This document shows positions 49,586 through 61,400 of a DNA stretch of 64,000 nt, piece by piece. Location: the NCBI GenBank assembly GCA_036365515.1, contig CM070875.1, positions 9,650,001 to 9,714,000 of the forward strand, written 5' to 3'. Each line of letters opens with the position of its first letter. Position 1 is the stretch's first letter. A program made the position numbers and the translations under genes. The notes under the pieces are model-generated. The model had not been told where the DNA came from and did no database searches. It worked only from the letters and a program-made list of their open reading frames with translations. This DNA comes from Torymus aiolomorphi. Lineage: Eukaryota; Arthropoda; Insecta; Hymenoptera; Torymidae.

Positions 49586-51403
49586 ATGGATCCAGCTTTG
49601 AAGCTGAAATGCATAAATCCTTTTAATAAAATTAATCACTCTGTGCGTAAAAATTTGTCGAATTTTCCTTCAATATTTAGGAGTGCGTATCCCCTCGTAC
49701 CAGAAAACGCGAAAATTTGTTCCAACTGTCAACGTCAACTTTATAAACATAAGTTAGATGATTTACCGCTTCATGCGATGCCAAAAAAGCTAAAATTGAA
49801 TGTACTGATGAATATCATAAAGCAGGCGTGGCAGTTCTCAACCAATTAAAAAAAAAATTTTTAGAATCACCGGGTAAGGAAGATAAAATTCAGCTACTCA
49901 CGCTTGCTCCTGATTTTTGGTCTCGCAGAGACTTAATCAGAGAGTTCGGTTGTACTGAGTGGGAAGCTCGAGAAGCGAAAAAGTTAGTAACTGAAAGTGG
50001 AATTTTTTCAAAACCTGAAAAGAAAAGGGGCAAAATATTTCCAGTTGAAAGTGTAGATTCAGTTAAACGTTTTTATGAGAGGAACGATATTAGTCGTGTA
50101 ATGCCCGGATTAAAAGATTGTATATCTGTTAAGCAGGATAATGGTAAAAGAGAACATGTTCAGAAAAGGTTACTACTTGGTAATTTACGTGAAATTTATT
50201 GTTTATTTAAAAAAGAGCATGAATCTGTTAATATTGGCTTCACTAAATTTACTCAATTGAGGCCGCCGCATTGTGTTCTAGCGGGAAGCAGTTGTACGCA
50301 TAATGTATGCGTATGTGTACACCACGAAAATATCAAGCTGATGTTAAATGCTATTAATTTACAGAGTTTAACTGAAGGTACTCGACTATTTCTTAAAAAC
50401 TACCACGATTGCATCCAAGCAATCGTATGTAGTAATGCTAGTTCGAAATGTTGCTTGGGAGACTGTTTAGATTGCCCCAATATGCCTGTATTACGGAAAC
50501 ATTTGCTTGAATGTTTTGAGAGAAATGATATTTTTCAAATACAGTATGAGTCATGGCTTCAGACAGATCGTTGCACACTAGTATCTACAACTGTAAATGT
50601 TTATGAATTCATGAACATACTGGGAGAAAAATTAATAAAATTTAAAACTCATGACTTCTTTGCGAGAGAACAATATCTTTTCTTAAGCGATTTGAAAAAA
50701 AACCTTCAAAAAGGAGAATTCCTTGTTTGTTGTGATTTTGCAGAAAACTATGCGTTTATAGTGCAAAATTCAACACAATCGTTCCACTGGAACAATAATC
50801 AAGCAACAGTTTTTACAACAGTGGTATATTATAACGAAAATCAAGATCTTAAACATATAAGCATTGCTATAATTTCTGATAATCTAAATTACGATACTGT
50901 TGCTGTTTATGAATATCAAAAAATGATAATATCGTATTTAAAAAGTAATTTCATAGTCAAGAAAATTTATTACTTAACTGATGGAGCAGGTCAGCATTTT
51001 AAGAACAAGTCTACCTTCCAAAATCTTCTGTTTCATCAAAAAGATTTTGGAGTTCCTGCTGAATGGCATTTTCATGCAACAGCGCACGGTAAAGGTGCGT
51101 GCGATGGTATAGGCGCAAATTTGAAAAGAGGGGCGAAAAGAGCAAGTCTTCAACTCTCTTCGAGTAATCATATTTTAACACCAGAAGACCTTTACAACTG
51201 GGCTTTACGTAATTGCAAAAAAACTAAAGTTTTTACAGCACTAAAGAGACCTATGAAAAAGCCGTTTTGAAACTAAAATCAAGGTTAAGTAAAATTAAAT
51301 TTATACCGGGAACTTTACAGTACCATGCCGTTATTCCAATGAATAAAACAACATTAATACTAAAAAAAAACGTCAATGAGTTCAGAATATCAAATCTTCC
51401 CTA
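49586..51403 (+). pseudogene. DDE-type transposase-like protein, frame-broken
   Basis: Likely transposase of the DNA transposon bounded by the 50 bp inverted repeats. Segment 1 (49586-49849, 87 codons) has a CINPF...ICSNCQRQL cysteine pattern suggesting a zinc-binding N terminus. Segment 2 (49828-51270, 480 codons) has two Cys-rich motifs (CTHNVCVCVHH; CCLGDCLDC), then CCDFAENYAF, FHWNNNQATVF, LTDGAGQHFKNK and FHATAHGKGACDGIGANLKR. The aspartates in DFAENY, TDGAG and CDGIG are candidate RNase H-fold catalytic residues. The C-terminal ~45 codons continue in a third frame to about 51403. I recognise this as a repeated arthropod/cnidarian protein type but cannot name its superfamily. Confidence 0.65.
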
Positions 51404-51404
51404 A

Positions 51405-51514
51405 AAAACCCGTAAAACAAAACAAAATAAAATTATCTACTTTAAAAAAAAAAGAATTATTAATATAAATACTAGTTTATTGTTGCTATTATTAAGGAAA
51501 TCAAAATTTTAAGT
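51405..51514. other. Right non-coding tail of DNA transposon
   Basis: AT-rich DNA between the transposase remnant and the right inverted repeat, with A-runs and no further coding signal. Confidence 0.45.
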
Positions 51515-51564
51515 GGTTGTTAGAGAGCGAAATGCATCTAGTCCACGCGGTGTACAGCGCGCCG
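51515..51564 (-). repeat. 50 bp inverted repeat, right copy
   Basis: Inverted partner of 41625-41674, 9.9 kb away. It lies just outside the transposase pseudogene and within ten bases of the point where satellite sequence resumes, supporting a role as the right terminus of the transposon. Confidence 0.85.
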
Positions 51565-51571
51565 AAAACTA

Positions 51572-51989
51572 AATCTCACGAAAACTCATATATAGAGGTA
51601 TTTTTCGATGCTCTTTTGACTGGCGCTACGAGTTTTACAATATCTCAAAAGTTTTTCAAATTACTTCTTTCCTATTGACCTTACGACCCTGAAAGCTGCT
51701 CCATTCGATAGAGCGGAAACAAATAGTCGGGTATAGGGTTTTGTGGGATCAGAAAATGAAAATATTGGGTTTTTAAGCGATTTGAAACCGATTAGGTCTG
51801 AATAAACGAAGAAATATAGAACATTTTTAAAAATTACTCCGTTCCTATTGGTCCTAGGCCCCTGAAGCATGTTCCATTCGATAGAGAGGAAATAAATAGT
51901 CGGGTATAGTGACTAGTGGTTCGAGAAAATGGAAATTTTGTGTTTTTGAGCGATTTTAAAGTGATTGGATCCCAATAAACGAAGAAATA
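51572..51989 (-). repeat. Satellite-related fragment, right of nested insertion
   Basis: Diverged copy of the ~432 bp satellite monomer in the same minus orientation as the pieces at 38.9-41.3 kb. Both half-units are present (GACTGGCGCTACGAG near 51619, then the second CATTCGATAGAG block near 51875). It ends at GAAGAAATA, where the foldback element starts. Confidence 0.8.
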
Positions 51990-52059
51990 GTACATTATGT
52001 AACAAGGGACTAAAGTAGCAGATTATCCCGAGCGAGCGTAGCGAAGCGATCACCGAAGG

Positions 52060-53253
52060 GAATGATCGACTATAGTCCCGTGTTATAGTACTTTATTCCC
52101 ATCGCCACTGTGGCCACTTCATAGATTTGAAAATTTATTTTGTATTTATGTGTTATAATTTTGTTAGTTTTAACCCAAATTACCATAAACGTAAAACATT
52201 AGACTATGTTACTTTATTCTCGCATAATGCGGGAATAGAAGTACTTTATTCCCGATAATTTACTTTATTCTCGCATAATGCGGGAATAAAGTAAAAGAGG
52301 GAATCAGATGCCACTTTGCCCCGCTTTTTGAGGCTATAAAATGGCCATTATAGTAGAGATGGGAATAAAACTTTTTCCTCCACATCTCACCAAAACTCAT
52401 AGCGTGACTCAAATTATCCTGACATTGGATTTTCTCCCGGAAAAAGGCGAAAAGGTTGGAAAAGCGGTGAGTCTAAGGGTTTTGGCGTCCGAGAAACACA
52501 ATGGTGCAGTAAAAATTGACGTAGCACAAAAAATAAAAATGATAGCAAAATTATTTTTTCGAAAAATATTTAAGGTTTGGTTTTCAGGTCCATTTATAGA
52601 ATTTCATTAAGTTTAAAGACCATACCGCCGTTGCCCAATCTCGATATAGGGATAAATCAATATTTAATTGAATATTAAAAATCTGCTTTTTCGGACGAAC
52701 ATGGGAATTACCAGATGTTCGAGAAACGGGAATTAAGAGAACGAAGTCGTTTGAATAAACGGACTTTAGCTAGCAAGCGGCAACTTCATGACGCGATGGG
52801 CGCTCTTGACATAGTCATAACTACTTGATTCCAGCTAACGGAATATTCACAAAATTTCATTAAACCTTTAAAGATTGCTGATAACATGAATGGCATTCTA
52901 TTTCTATTCCCCGGTATGTGTAATTTCTTATGAAATTATGGGGTATGTTGCGGGTTATGTTAAGTGGCAATGTTTACAGATGCTGTCGGTTCGCGAAATG
53001 GCCAACAGATGACGCCTCTGTTGCGCACGTACTATCGCCTCGACGTATAATTTGCCGTATTTGCCATAGTCGAGACAGCCCACCGTTACATTGATAATAC
53101 TGTGAATGAAATGGAAGAAAAAAGACAAATTGGCTTTATTCATTCCTTATCAAGATTACTGACAGTTATTTACCACCGCATTTATCTATGAGGTCATGAT
53201 ACTCCAGTATTTTGCGAGTCACTGAGCCCGTTTACATATTGCGTGCACGCGGT
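52060..53253 (+). repeat. Left arm of the long inverted repeat
   Basis: Contains repeated GGGAATAAAGTA motifs and inverses (52190-52300), a segment of stretched identity to the right arm around 52400-52620 and 52850-53240, and a captured satellite scrap at 52367-52401 that the other arm lacks. Confidence 0.85.
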
Positions 53254-54297
53254 ACAATGTATAAAAGTGTACGAAATTGTAAAGAAAATGTAAAAAGGTA
53301 CAAAATATGTCCGAAATTCAGTATCAAACTACATTTTTATTACACTTTCTTACACTTTTTTACACTTTTCTACATTTACTAAACAATTTGCAACATTTTC
53401 GATTTTTGCTAGGGTTACTACTTAATTTTTAGTTACGTGTACTAGTGTAAAAAAATTCATATTCTAAATTGTTAAAGCTCAAAAACGATGAGAAATTAAC
53501 GCATATCTACAAGCTCCAATTGCCATAATCAAAAGATTAAGAGTTTAAAATTCATAAAACTCACTTTAAATGTAAAAAATTATGATTTTTTGATGATTTA
53601 TCCATTTATTGTGGGGAGATTATTGCAATAAATTTACTGAAGAAACTTATTTTTTTCTATTTTTTTTATCATTATTTTACTATAGTAGTACTTCCATTTT
53701 TTGCTTGGGGAGGGGGTAAACACATTTTTTTTCAAAATCTCAGTGATAAACTATTTTTGGAGTCAGAAGACAACGTTTTTTAGTTATAGCGAATGGAAAT
53801 TCAAAAAATTACGGTTTTTCGCTACACCCTATTATATAGATGTTTTTTTTCAACGAGTACATGACATGGGCTTTTTATATGCATTGAAGTTGTATAGGGG
53901 ATCATGCATTTCGCGTCGGTCATAACCGAATAGTGAATTAATACTAAAGATTAATAATAAAGTAAAAATATAATTATAAAAAACTATAAATAAAAGCCTC
54001 ATGCAATTATTTCTTACCTATTAATACCTATTTATAAAAATTTATTATTTTGCGATTTAATTTTTATATCATTCTAAACAGGCTAAAAAGCCATAAAATA
54101 TATAAATTTGACAATAAGAGAAGAATTACGCCAAGATTCGCTTGGAGAGGGGAAAAAATAGATTGTTTTCATTCTTTCCTAAATCACGCTCTAAATGCTG
54201 TTTGGTATAGCGAATGGAAATTTAAAAATGACGATTTTTCGCTATACCCTACTACATAATTATTCAATAATCAGTTTAAACGATGAAACACTATCGT
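53254..54297. other. Spacer of foldback element
   Basis: AT-rich, with repeated TTACACTTT motifs at 53335-53385 and two direct copies (53786-53844 and 54204-54258) of a ~55-base hairpin-forming sequence with TAGCGAA/TTCGCTA stems. No protein-coding gene seen. Confidence 0.55.
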
Positions 54298-55475
54298 TTA
54301 CTGCGTGCACGAAATATGTAAACGGGCTTAGTAACTCGCAAAATACGCGAGTATCATCACCTCATAGATAAATGCAGTGGTAAATAACTGTCAATAATCT
54401 TGATAATGAATGAATAAAGCCAATTTGGCTTTTTTCGTCGATTTTATTCGCAGTATTATCATTGTAACGGTGAGCTGTATCCGCTACGGTAAATTCGGCA
54501 AATACGGCGAGGCGATAGTACGTGCGTGGCAGAGGAGTCATCTGTTGGGCATTTCGGGAACCGACAGCATTTGTAAACATTGCCTAACATTTAACATAAC
54601 CCGCCACGAACCCCATAATTGAATAAATAAATTACACACACCGGAGAATAGAAATAGAATGCCATTCATATTATCAAGCAATCTTTAAAGGTTTAATGAA
54701 ATTTAGTGAATCTTCCGTTAGCTACAATCAAATAGTTATGGCTATGTCAAGAGCGCCTATCCCGCCATGAAGTTGCCGCATGCTAGCTAGAGTCAGTTTA
54801 TTTTAAGGACTTCGTCCTCTTAATTCCCGTTCCTCGAACGTCTGGTAATTCCCCTATCCGGCCAAAAAAGCAGAATTTTAATATTCGATTAAAAATTGAT
54901 TTACCCCGATATCGAGGTCGGGCAAAGGCGGGATGGTCTTTAAACTTAATGAAATTCTATAAATGGACCTGAAAACCAAACCTTAAATATTTTTCGAAAA
55001 AATAATTTTGCTATCATTTTTATTTTTTGTGCTACGTCAATTTTTACTGCACCATTGTGTTTCTCGGACGCCAAAACCCTTAGACTCACCGCTTTTCCAT
55101 CAATTTCGGAATTTTCCAGGGAGAAAATCCAATGTCAGGATAATTTGAGTCACGTTGTATTCTCATTTCTACTATAATGGCCATTTTATAGCCTGAAAAG
55201 CGGGGCAAAAGTAGCATCTGAATCCAGCCTTTACTTTATTCCCGCATAAATAGGGAATAAAGAGAATTAGCGGAAATAAAGTAGATCTATTCCCGCATTG
55301 TGCGGAAATAAAGTAACATAGTTCAATTTTTTACGTTTAGGGTGAATTGGGTTAAAACTAACAAAATTATAACAAATAAATACAGAATAACTTTTCAAAC
55401 CTATGAAGTGGCCACAGTGCGGCGATGGAATACGTAAAGTACTATATGTAACGCGGGACCAAAGTCGATCATTCT
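54298..55475 (-). repeat. Right arm of the long inverted repeat
   Basis: Inverted partner of the left arm. The longest near-identical block corresponds to 54930-55090. Short frames present in both arms (for example MNKANL... at 54410 and its left-arm equivalent on the minus strand near 53143) diverge freely and are not considered genes. Confidence 0.85.
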
Positions 55476-55485
55476 CTTGGATGAA

Positions 55486-58400
55486 AAAAACCCCTATATA
55501 TGAATTTTGGCTAAATTTGGAGGAAAAAAATTTTTCTTCGTTTATTGGGATATAATGCGTTGAAAATCGCTCAAAAATACCAAATTTCAAGTTCCTCAGC
55601 CTACTAGTCACAATACCCGACTATATCATCCTGCTCTAGTGGAAGGAGTATCCTTTGGGGTCGAAGGACCTAGCGGAGATGAGCAATTTTGAAAAATGTT
55701 CTACATTTCATCGTTTATTTGGGCCAAATCGACTTCAAATCGCTTGAAAACCCAAAATATCGATTTTTTAATCCCACCAATCACTATACGCGACTATTTT
55801 TTTCCGCTCTATCGAATGGAAAAGGTTTTAGGACCGTAGAGCCAATAGGAAAATAATCATTTTCAAAAATTTTCAGATATTGCAAAAATCATAGCGCCAA
55901 TCGAAAGAGCAGCGCAAAATACCCCTATATATGAATTTTGGTTAAATTTGGAGAAAAAAATTTTTCTTCGTTTATTCGGATATAATATTCGTTGAAAATC
56001 GCTCAAAAATACCAAATTTCAATTTTCTCAGCCTACTAGTCACAATACCAGACTATATCATCCTGCTCTAGTGGAAGGAGTATCCTTTGGGGTCGAAGGA
56101 CCTAGCGGAGATGAGCAATTTTGAAAAATGTTCTACATTTCATCGTTTATTTGGGCCAAATCGACTTCAAATCGCTTGAAAACCCAAAATATCGATTTTT
56201 TAATCCCACCAATCACTATACGCGACTATTTTTTTCCGCTCTATCGAATGGAAAAGGTTATAGGACCGTAGAGCCAATAGGAAAATGATCATTTTCAAAA
56301 ATTTTCAGATATTGCAAAAATCATAGCGCCAATCGAAAGAGCAGCGCAAAATACCCCTATATATGAATTTTGGTTAAATTTGGAGAAAAAAATTTTTCTT
56401 CGTTTATTCGGATATAATATTCGTTGAAAATCGCTCAAAAATACCAAATTTCAATTTTCTCAGCCTACTAGTCACAATACCCGACTATATCATCCCGCTC
56501 TAGTGGAAGGAGTATCCTTTGGGGTCGAAGGACCTAGCGGAGATGAGCAATTTTGAAAAATGTTCTACATTTCATCGTTTATTTGGGCCAAATCGACTTC
56601 AAATCGCTTGAAAACCCAAAATATCGATTTTTTAATCCCACCAATCACTATACGCGACTATTTTTTTCCGCTCTATCGAATGGAAAAGGTTTTAGGACCG
56701 TAGAGCCAATAGGAAAATAATCATTTTCAAAAATTTTCAGATATTGCAAAAATCATAGCGCCAATCGAAAGAGCAGCGCAAAATACCCCTATATATGAAT
56801 TTTGGCTAAATTTGGAGAAAAAATTTTTCTTCGTTTATTCGGATATAATATGCGTTGAAAATCGCTCAAAAATACCAAATTTCAATTTTCTTAGCCTACT
56901 AGTCACAATACCCGACTATATCATCCTGCTCTAGTGGAAGGAGTATCCTTTGGGGTCGAAGGACCTAGCGGAGATGAGCAATTTTGAAAAATGTTCTACA
57001 TTTCATCGTTTATTAGGGCCAAATCTACTTCAAATCGCTTGAAAACCCAAAATATCGATTTTTTAATCCCACCAATCACTATACGCGACTATTTTTTTCC
57101 GCTCTATCGAATGGAAAAGGTTTTAGGACCGTAGAGCCAATAGGAAAATAATCATTTTCAAAAATTTTCAGATATTGCAAAAATCATAGCGCCAATCGAA
57201 AGAGCAGCGCAAAATACCCCTATATATGAATTTTGGTTAAATTTGGAGAAAAAAATTTTTCTTCGTTTATTCGAATATAATATTCGTTGAAAATCGCTCA
57301 AAAATACCAAATTTCAATTTTCTCAGCCTACTAGTCACAATACCCGACTATATCAGCCTGCTCTAGTGGAAGGAGTATCCTTTGGAGTCGAAGGACCTAG
57401 CGGAGATGAGCAATTTTGAAAAATGTTCTACATTTCATCGTTTATTTGGGCCAAATCGACTTCAAATCGCTTGAAAACCCAAAATATCGATTTTTTAATC
57501 CCACCAATCACTATACGCGACTATTTTTTTCCGCTCTATCGAATGGAAAAGGTTTTAGGACCGTAGAGCCAATAGGAAAATAATCATTTTCAAAAATTTT
57601 CAGATATTGCAAAAATCATAGCGCCAATCGAAAGAGCAGCGCAAAATACCCCTATATATGAATTTTGGTTAAATTTGGAGAAAAAATTTTTCTTCGTTTA
57701 TTCGAATATAATATTCGTTGAAAATCGCTCAAAAATACCAAATTTCAATTTTCTCAGCCTACTAGTCACAATACCCGACTATATCAGCCTGCTCTAGTGG
57801 AAGGAGTATCCTTTGGAGTCGAAGGACCTAGCGGAGATGAGCAATTTTGAAAAATGTTCTACATTTCATCGTTTATTTGGGCCAAATCGACTTCAAATCG
57901 CTTGAAAACCCAAAATATCGATTTTTTAATCCCACCAATCACTATACGCGACTATTTTTTTCCGCTCTATCGAATGGAAAAGGTTTTAGGACCGTAGAGC
58001 CAATAGGAAAATAATCATTTTCAAAAATTTTCAGATATTGCAAAAATCATAGCGCCAATCGAAAGAGCAGCGCAAAATACCCCTATATATGAATTTTGGC
58101 TAAATTTGGAGAAAAAATTTTTCTTCGTTTATTCGGATATAATATGCGTTGAAAATCGCTCAAAAATACCAAATTTCAATTTTCTTAGCCTACTAGTCAC
58201 AATACCCGACTATATCATCCTGCTCTAGTGGAAGGAGTATCCTTTGGGTCGAAGGACCTAGCGGAGATGAGCAATTTTGAAAAATGTTCTACATTTCATC
58301 GTTTATTAGGGCCAAATCTACTTCAAATCGCTTGAAAACCCAAAATATCGATTTTTTAATCCCACCAATCACTATACGCGACTATTTTTTTCCGCTCTAT

Positions 58401-61400
58401 CGAATGGAAAAGGTTTTAGGACCGTAGAGCCAATAGGAAAATAATCATTTTCAAAAATTTTCAGATATTGCAAAAATCATAGCGCCAATCGAAAGAGCAG
58501 CGCAAAATACCCCTATATATGAATTTTGGTTAAATTTGGAGAAAAAATTTTTCTTCGTTTATTCGAATATAATATTCGTTGAAAATCGCTCAAAAATACC
58601 AAATTTCAATTTTCTCAGCCTACTAGTCACAATACCCGACTATATCAGCCTGCTCTAGTGGAAGGAGTATCCTTTGGAGTCGAAGGACCTAGCGGAGATG
58701 AGCAATTTTGAAAAATGTTCTACATTTCATCGTTTATTTGGGCCAAATCGACTTCAAATCGCTTGAAAACCCAAAATATCGATTTTTTAATCCCACCAAT
58801 CACTATACGCGACTATTTTTTTCCGCTCTATCGAATGGAAAAGGTTTTAGGACCGTAGAGCCAATAGGAAAATAATCATTTTCAAAAATTTTCAGATATT
58901 GCAAAAATCATAGCGCCAATCGAAAGAGCAGCGCAAAATACCCCTATATATGAATTTTGGTTAAATTTGGAGAAAAAATTTTTCTTCGTTTATTCGAATA
59001 TAATATTCGTTGAAAATCGCTCAAAAATACCAAATTTCAATTTTCTCAGCCTACTAGTCACAATACCCGACTATATCAGCCTGCTCTAGTGGAAGGAGTA
59101 TCCTTTGGAGTCGAAGGACCTAGCGGAGATGAGCAATTTTGAAAAATGTTCTACATTTCATCGTTTATTTGGGCCAAATCGACTTCAAATCGCTTGAAAA
59201 CCCAAAATATCGATTTTTTAATCCCACCAATCACTATACGCGACTATTTTTTTCCGCTCTATCGAATGGAAAAGGTTTTAGGACCGTAGAGCCAATAGGA
59301 AAATAATCATTTTCAAAAATTTTCAGATATTGCAAAAATCATAGCGCCAATCGAAAGAGCAGCGCAAAATACCCCTATATATGAATTTTGGTTAAATTTG
59401 GAGAAAAAAATTTTTCTTCGTTTATTCGGATATAATATTCGTTGAAAATCGCTCAAAAATACCAAATTTCAATTTTCTCAGCCTACTAGTCACAATACCC
59501 GACTATATCATCCTGCTCTAGTGGAAGGAGTATCCTTTGGGGTCGAAGGACCTAGCGGAGATGAGCAATTTTGAAAAATGTTCTACATTTCATCGTTTAT
59601 TTGGGCCAAATCGACTTCAAATCGCATGAAAACCCAAAATATCCATTTTTTAATCCCACCAATCACTATACGCGACTATTTTTTTCCGCTCTATCGAATG
59701 GAAAAGGTTTTAGGACCGTAGAGCCAATAGGAAAATAATCATTTTCAAAAATTTTCAGATATTGCAAAAATCATAGCGCCAATCGAAAGAGCAGCGCAAA
59801 ATACCCCTATATATGAATTTTGGCTAAATTTGGAGAAAAAAATTTTTCTTCGTTTATTCGGATATAATATGCGTTGAAAATCGCTCAAAAATACCAAATT
59901 TCAATTTTCTTAGCCTACTAGTCACAATACCCGACTATATCATCCTGCTCTAGTGGAAGGAGTATCCTTTGGGGTCGAAGGACCTAGCGGAGATAAGCAA
60001 TTTTGAAAAATGTTCTACATTTCATCGTTTATAAGGGCCAAATCTACTTCAAATCGCTTGAAAACCCAAAATATCGATTTTTTAATCCCACCAATCACTA
60101 TACGCGACTATTTTTTTCCGCTCTATCGAATGGAAAAGGTTTTAGGACCGTAGAGCCAATAGGAAAATAATCATTTTCAAAAATTTTCAGATATTGCAAA
60201 AATCATAGCGCCAATCGAAAGAGCAGCGCAAAATACCCCTATATATGAATTTTGGTTAAATTTGGAGAAAAAATTTTTCTTCGTTTATTCGAATATAATA
60301 TTCGTTGAAAATCGCTCAAAAATACCAAATTTCAATTTTCTCAGCCTACTAGTCACAATACCCGACTATATCAGCCTGCTCTAGTGGAAGGAGTATCCTT
60401 TGGGGTCGAAGGACCTAGCGGAGATGAGCAATTTTGAAAAATGTTCTACATTTCATCGTTTATTTGGGCCAAATCGACTTCAAATCGCTTGAAAACCCAA
60501 AATACCGATTTTTTAATCCCACCAATCACTATACGCGACTATTTTTTTCCGCTCTATCGAATGGAAAAGGTTTTAAGACCGTAGAGCCAATAGGAAAATA
60601 ATCATTTTCAAAAATTTTCAGATATTGCAAAAATCATAGCGCCAATCGAAAGAGCAGCGCAAAATACCCCTATATATGAATTTTGGTTAAATTTGGAGAA
60701 AAAAATTTTTCTTCGTTTATTCGGATATAATATTCGTTGAAAATCGCTCAAAAATACCAAATTTCAATTTTCTCAGCCTACTAGTCACAATACCCGACTA
60801 TATCATCCTGCTCTAGTGGAAGGAGTATCCTTTGGGGTCGAAGGACCTAGCGGAGATGAGCAATTTTGAAAAATGTTCTACATTTCATCGTTTATTTGGG
60901 CCAAATCGACTTCAAATCGCATGAAAACCCAAAATATCCATTTTTTAATCCCACCAATCACTATACGCGACTATTTTTTTCCGCTCTATCGAATGGAAAA
61001 GGTTTTAGGACCGTAGAGCAAATAGGAAAATAATCATTTTCAAAAATTTTCAGATATTGCAAAAATCATAGCGCCAATCGAAAGAGCAGCGCAAAATACC
61101 CCTATATATGAATTTTGGCTAAATTTGGAGAAAAAAATTTTTCTTCGTTTATTCGGATATAATATGCGTTGAAAATCGCTCAAAAATACCAAATTTCAAT
61201 TTTCTTAGCCTACTAGTCACAATACCCGACTATATCATGCTGCTCTTGGAAGGAGTATCCTTTGGGGTCGAAGGACCTAGCGGAGATGAGCAATTTTGAA
61301 AAATGTTCTACATTTCATCGTTTATTAGGGCCAAATCTACTTCAAATCGCTTGAAAACCCAAAATATCGATTTTTTAATCCCACCAATCACTATACGCGA

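Larger units (their letters stand above)
51990..55485. mobile_element. Foldback-type element with ~1.2 kb inverted arms
   Basis: Left arm 52060-53253 is the inverted copy of right arm 54298-55475. Alignment by eye continues over the whole length with frequent substitutions and small indels. A ~1.04 kb AT-rich spacer (53254-54297) separates them. The extreme left end forms an extra hairpin (52000-52085). No long open frame or known transposase is inside, so the element would be non-autonomous. Long inverted repeats are characteristic of Foldback/FB-like and some MITE families; the family is not identified. Satellite sequence flanks it on both sides but in opposite orientations. Confidence 0.75.

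Noticed and set aside
54410..54622. Candidate small gene in the foldback arm (MNKANL..., also in the other arm)
   Set aside because: Present in both arms through the inverted repeat but with frame-changing differences and no known domain; better explained as non-coding element sequence.
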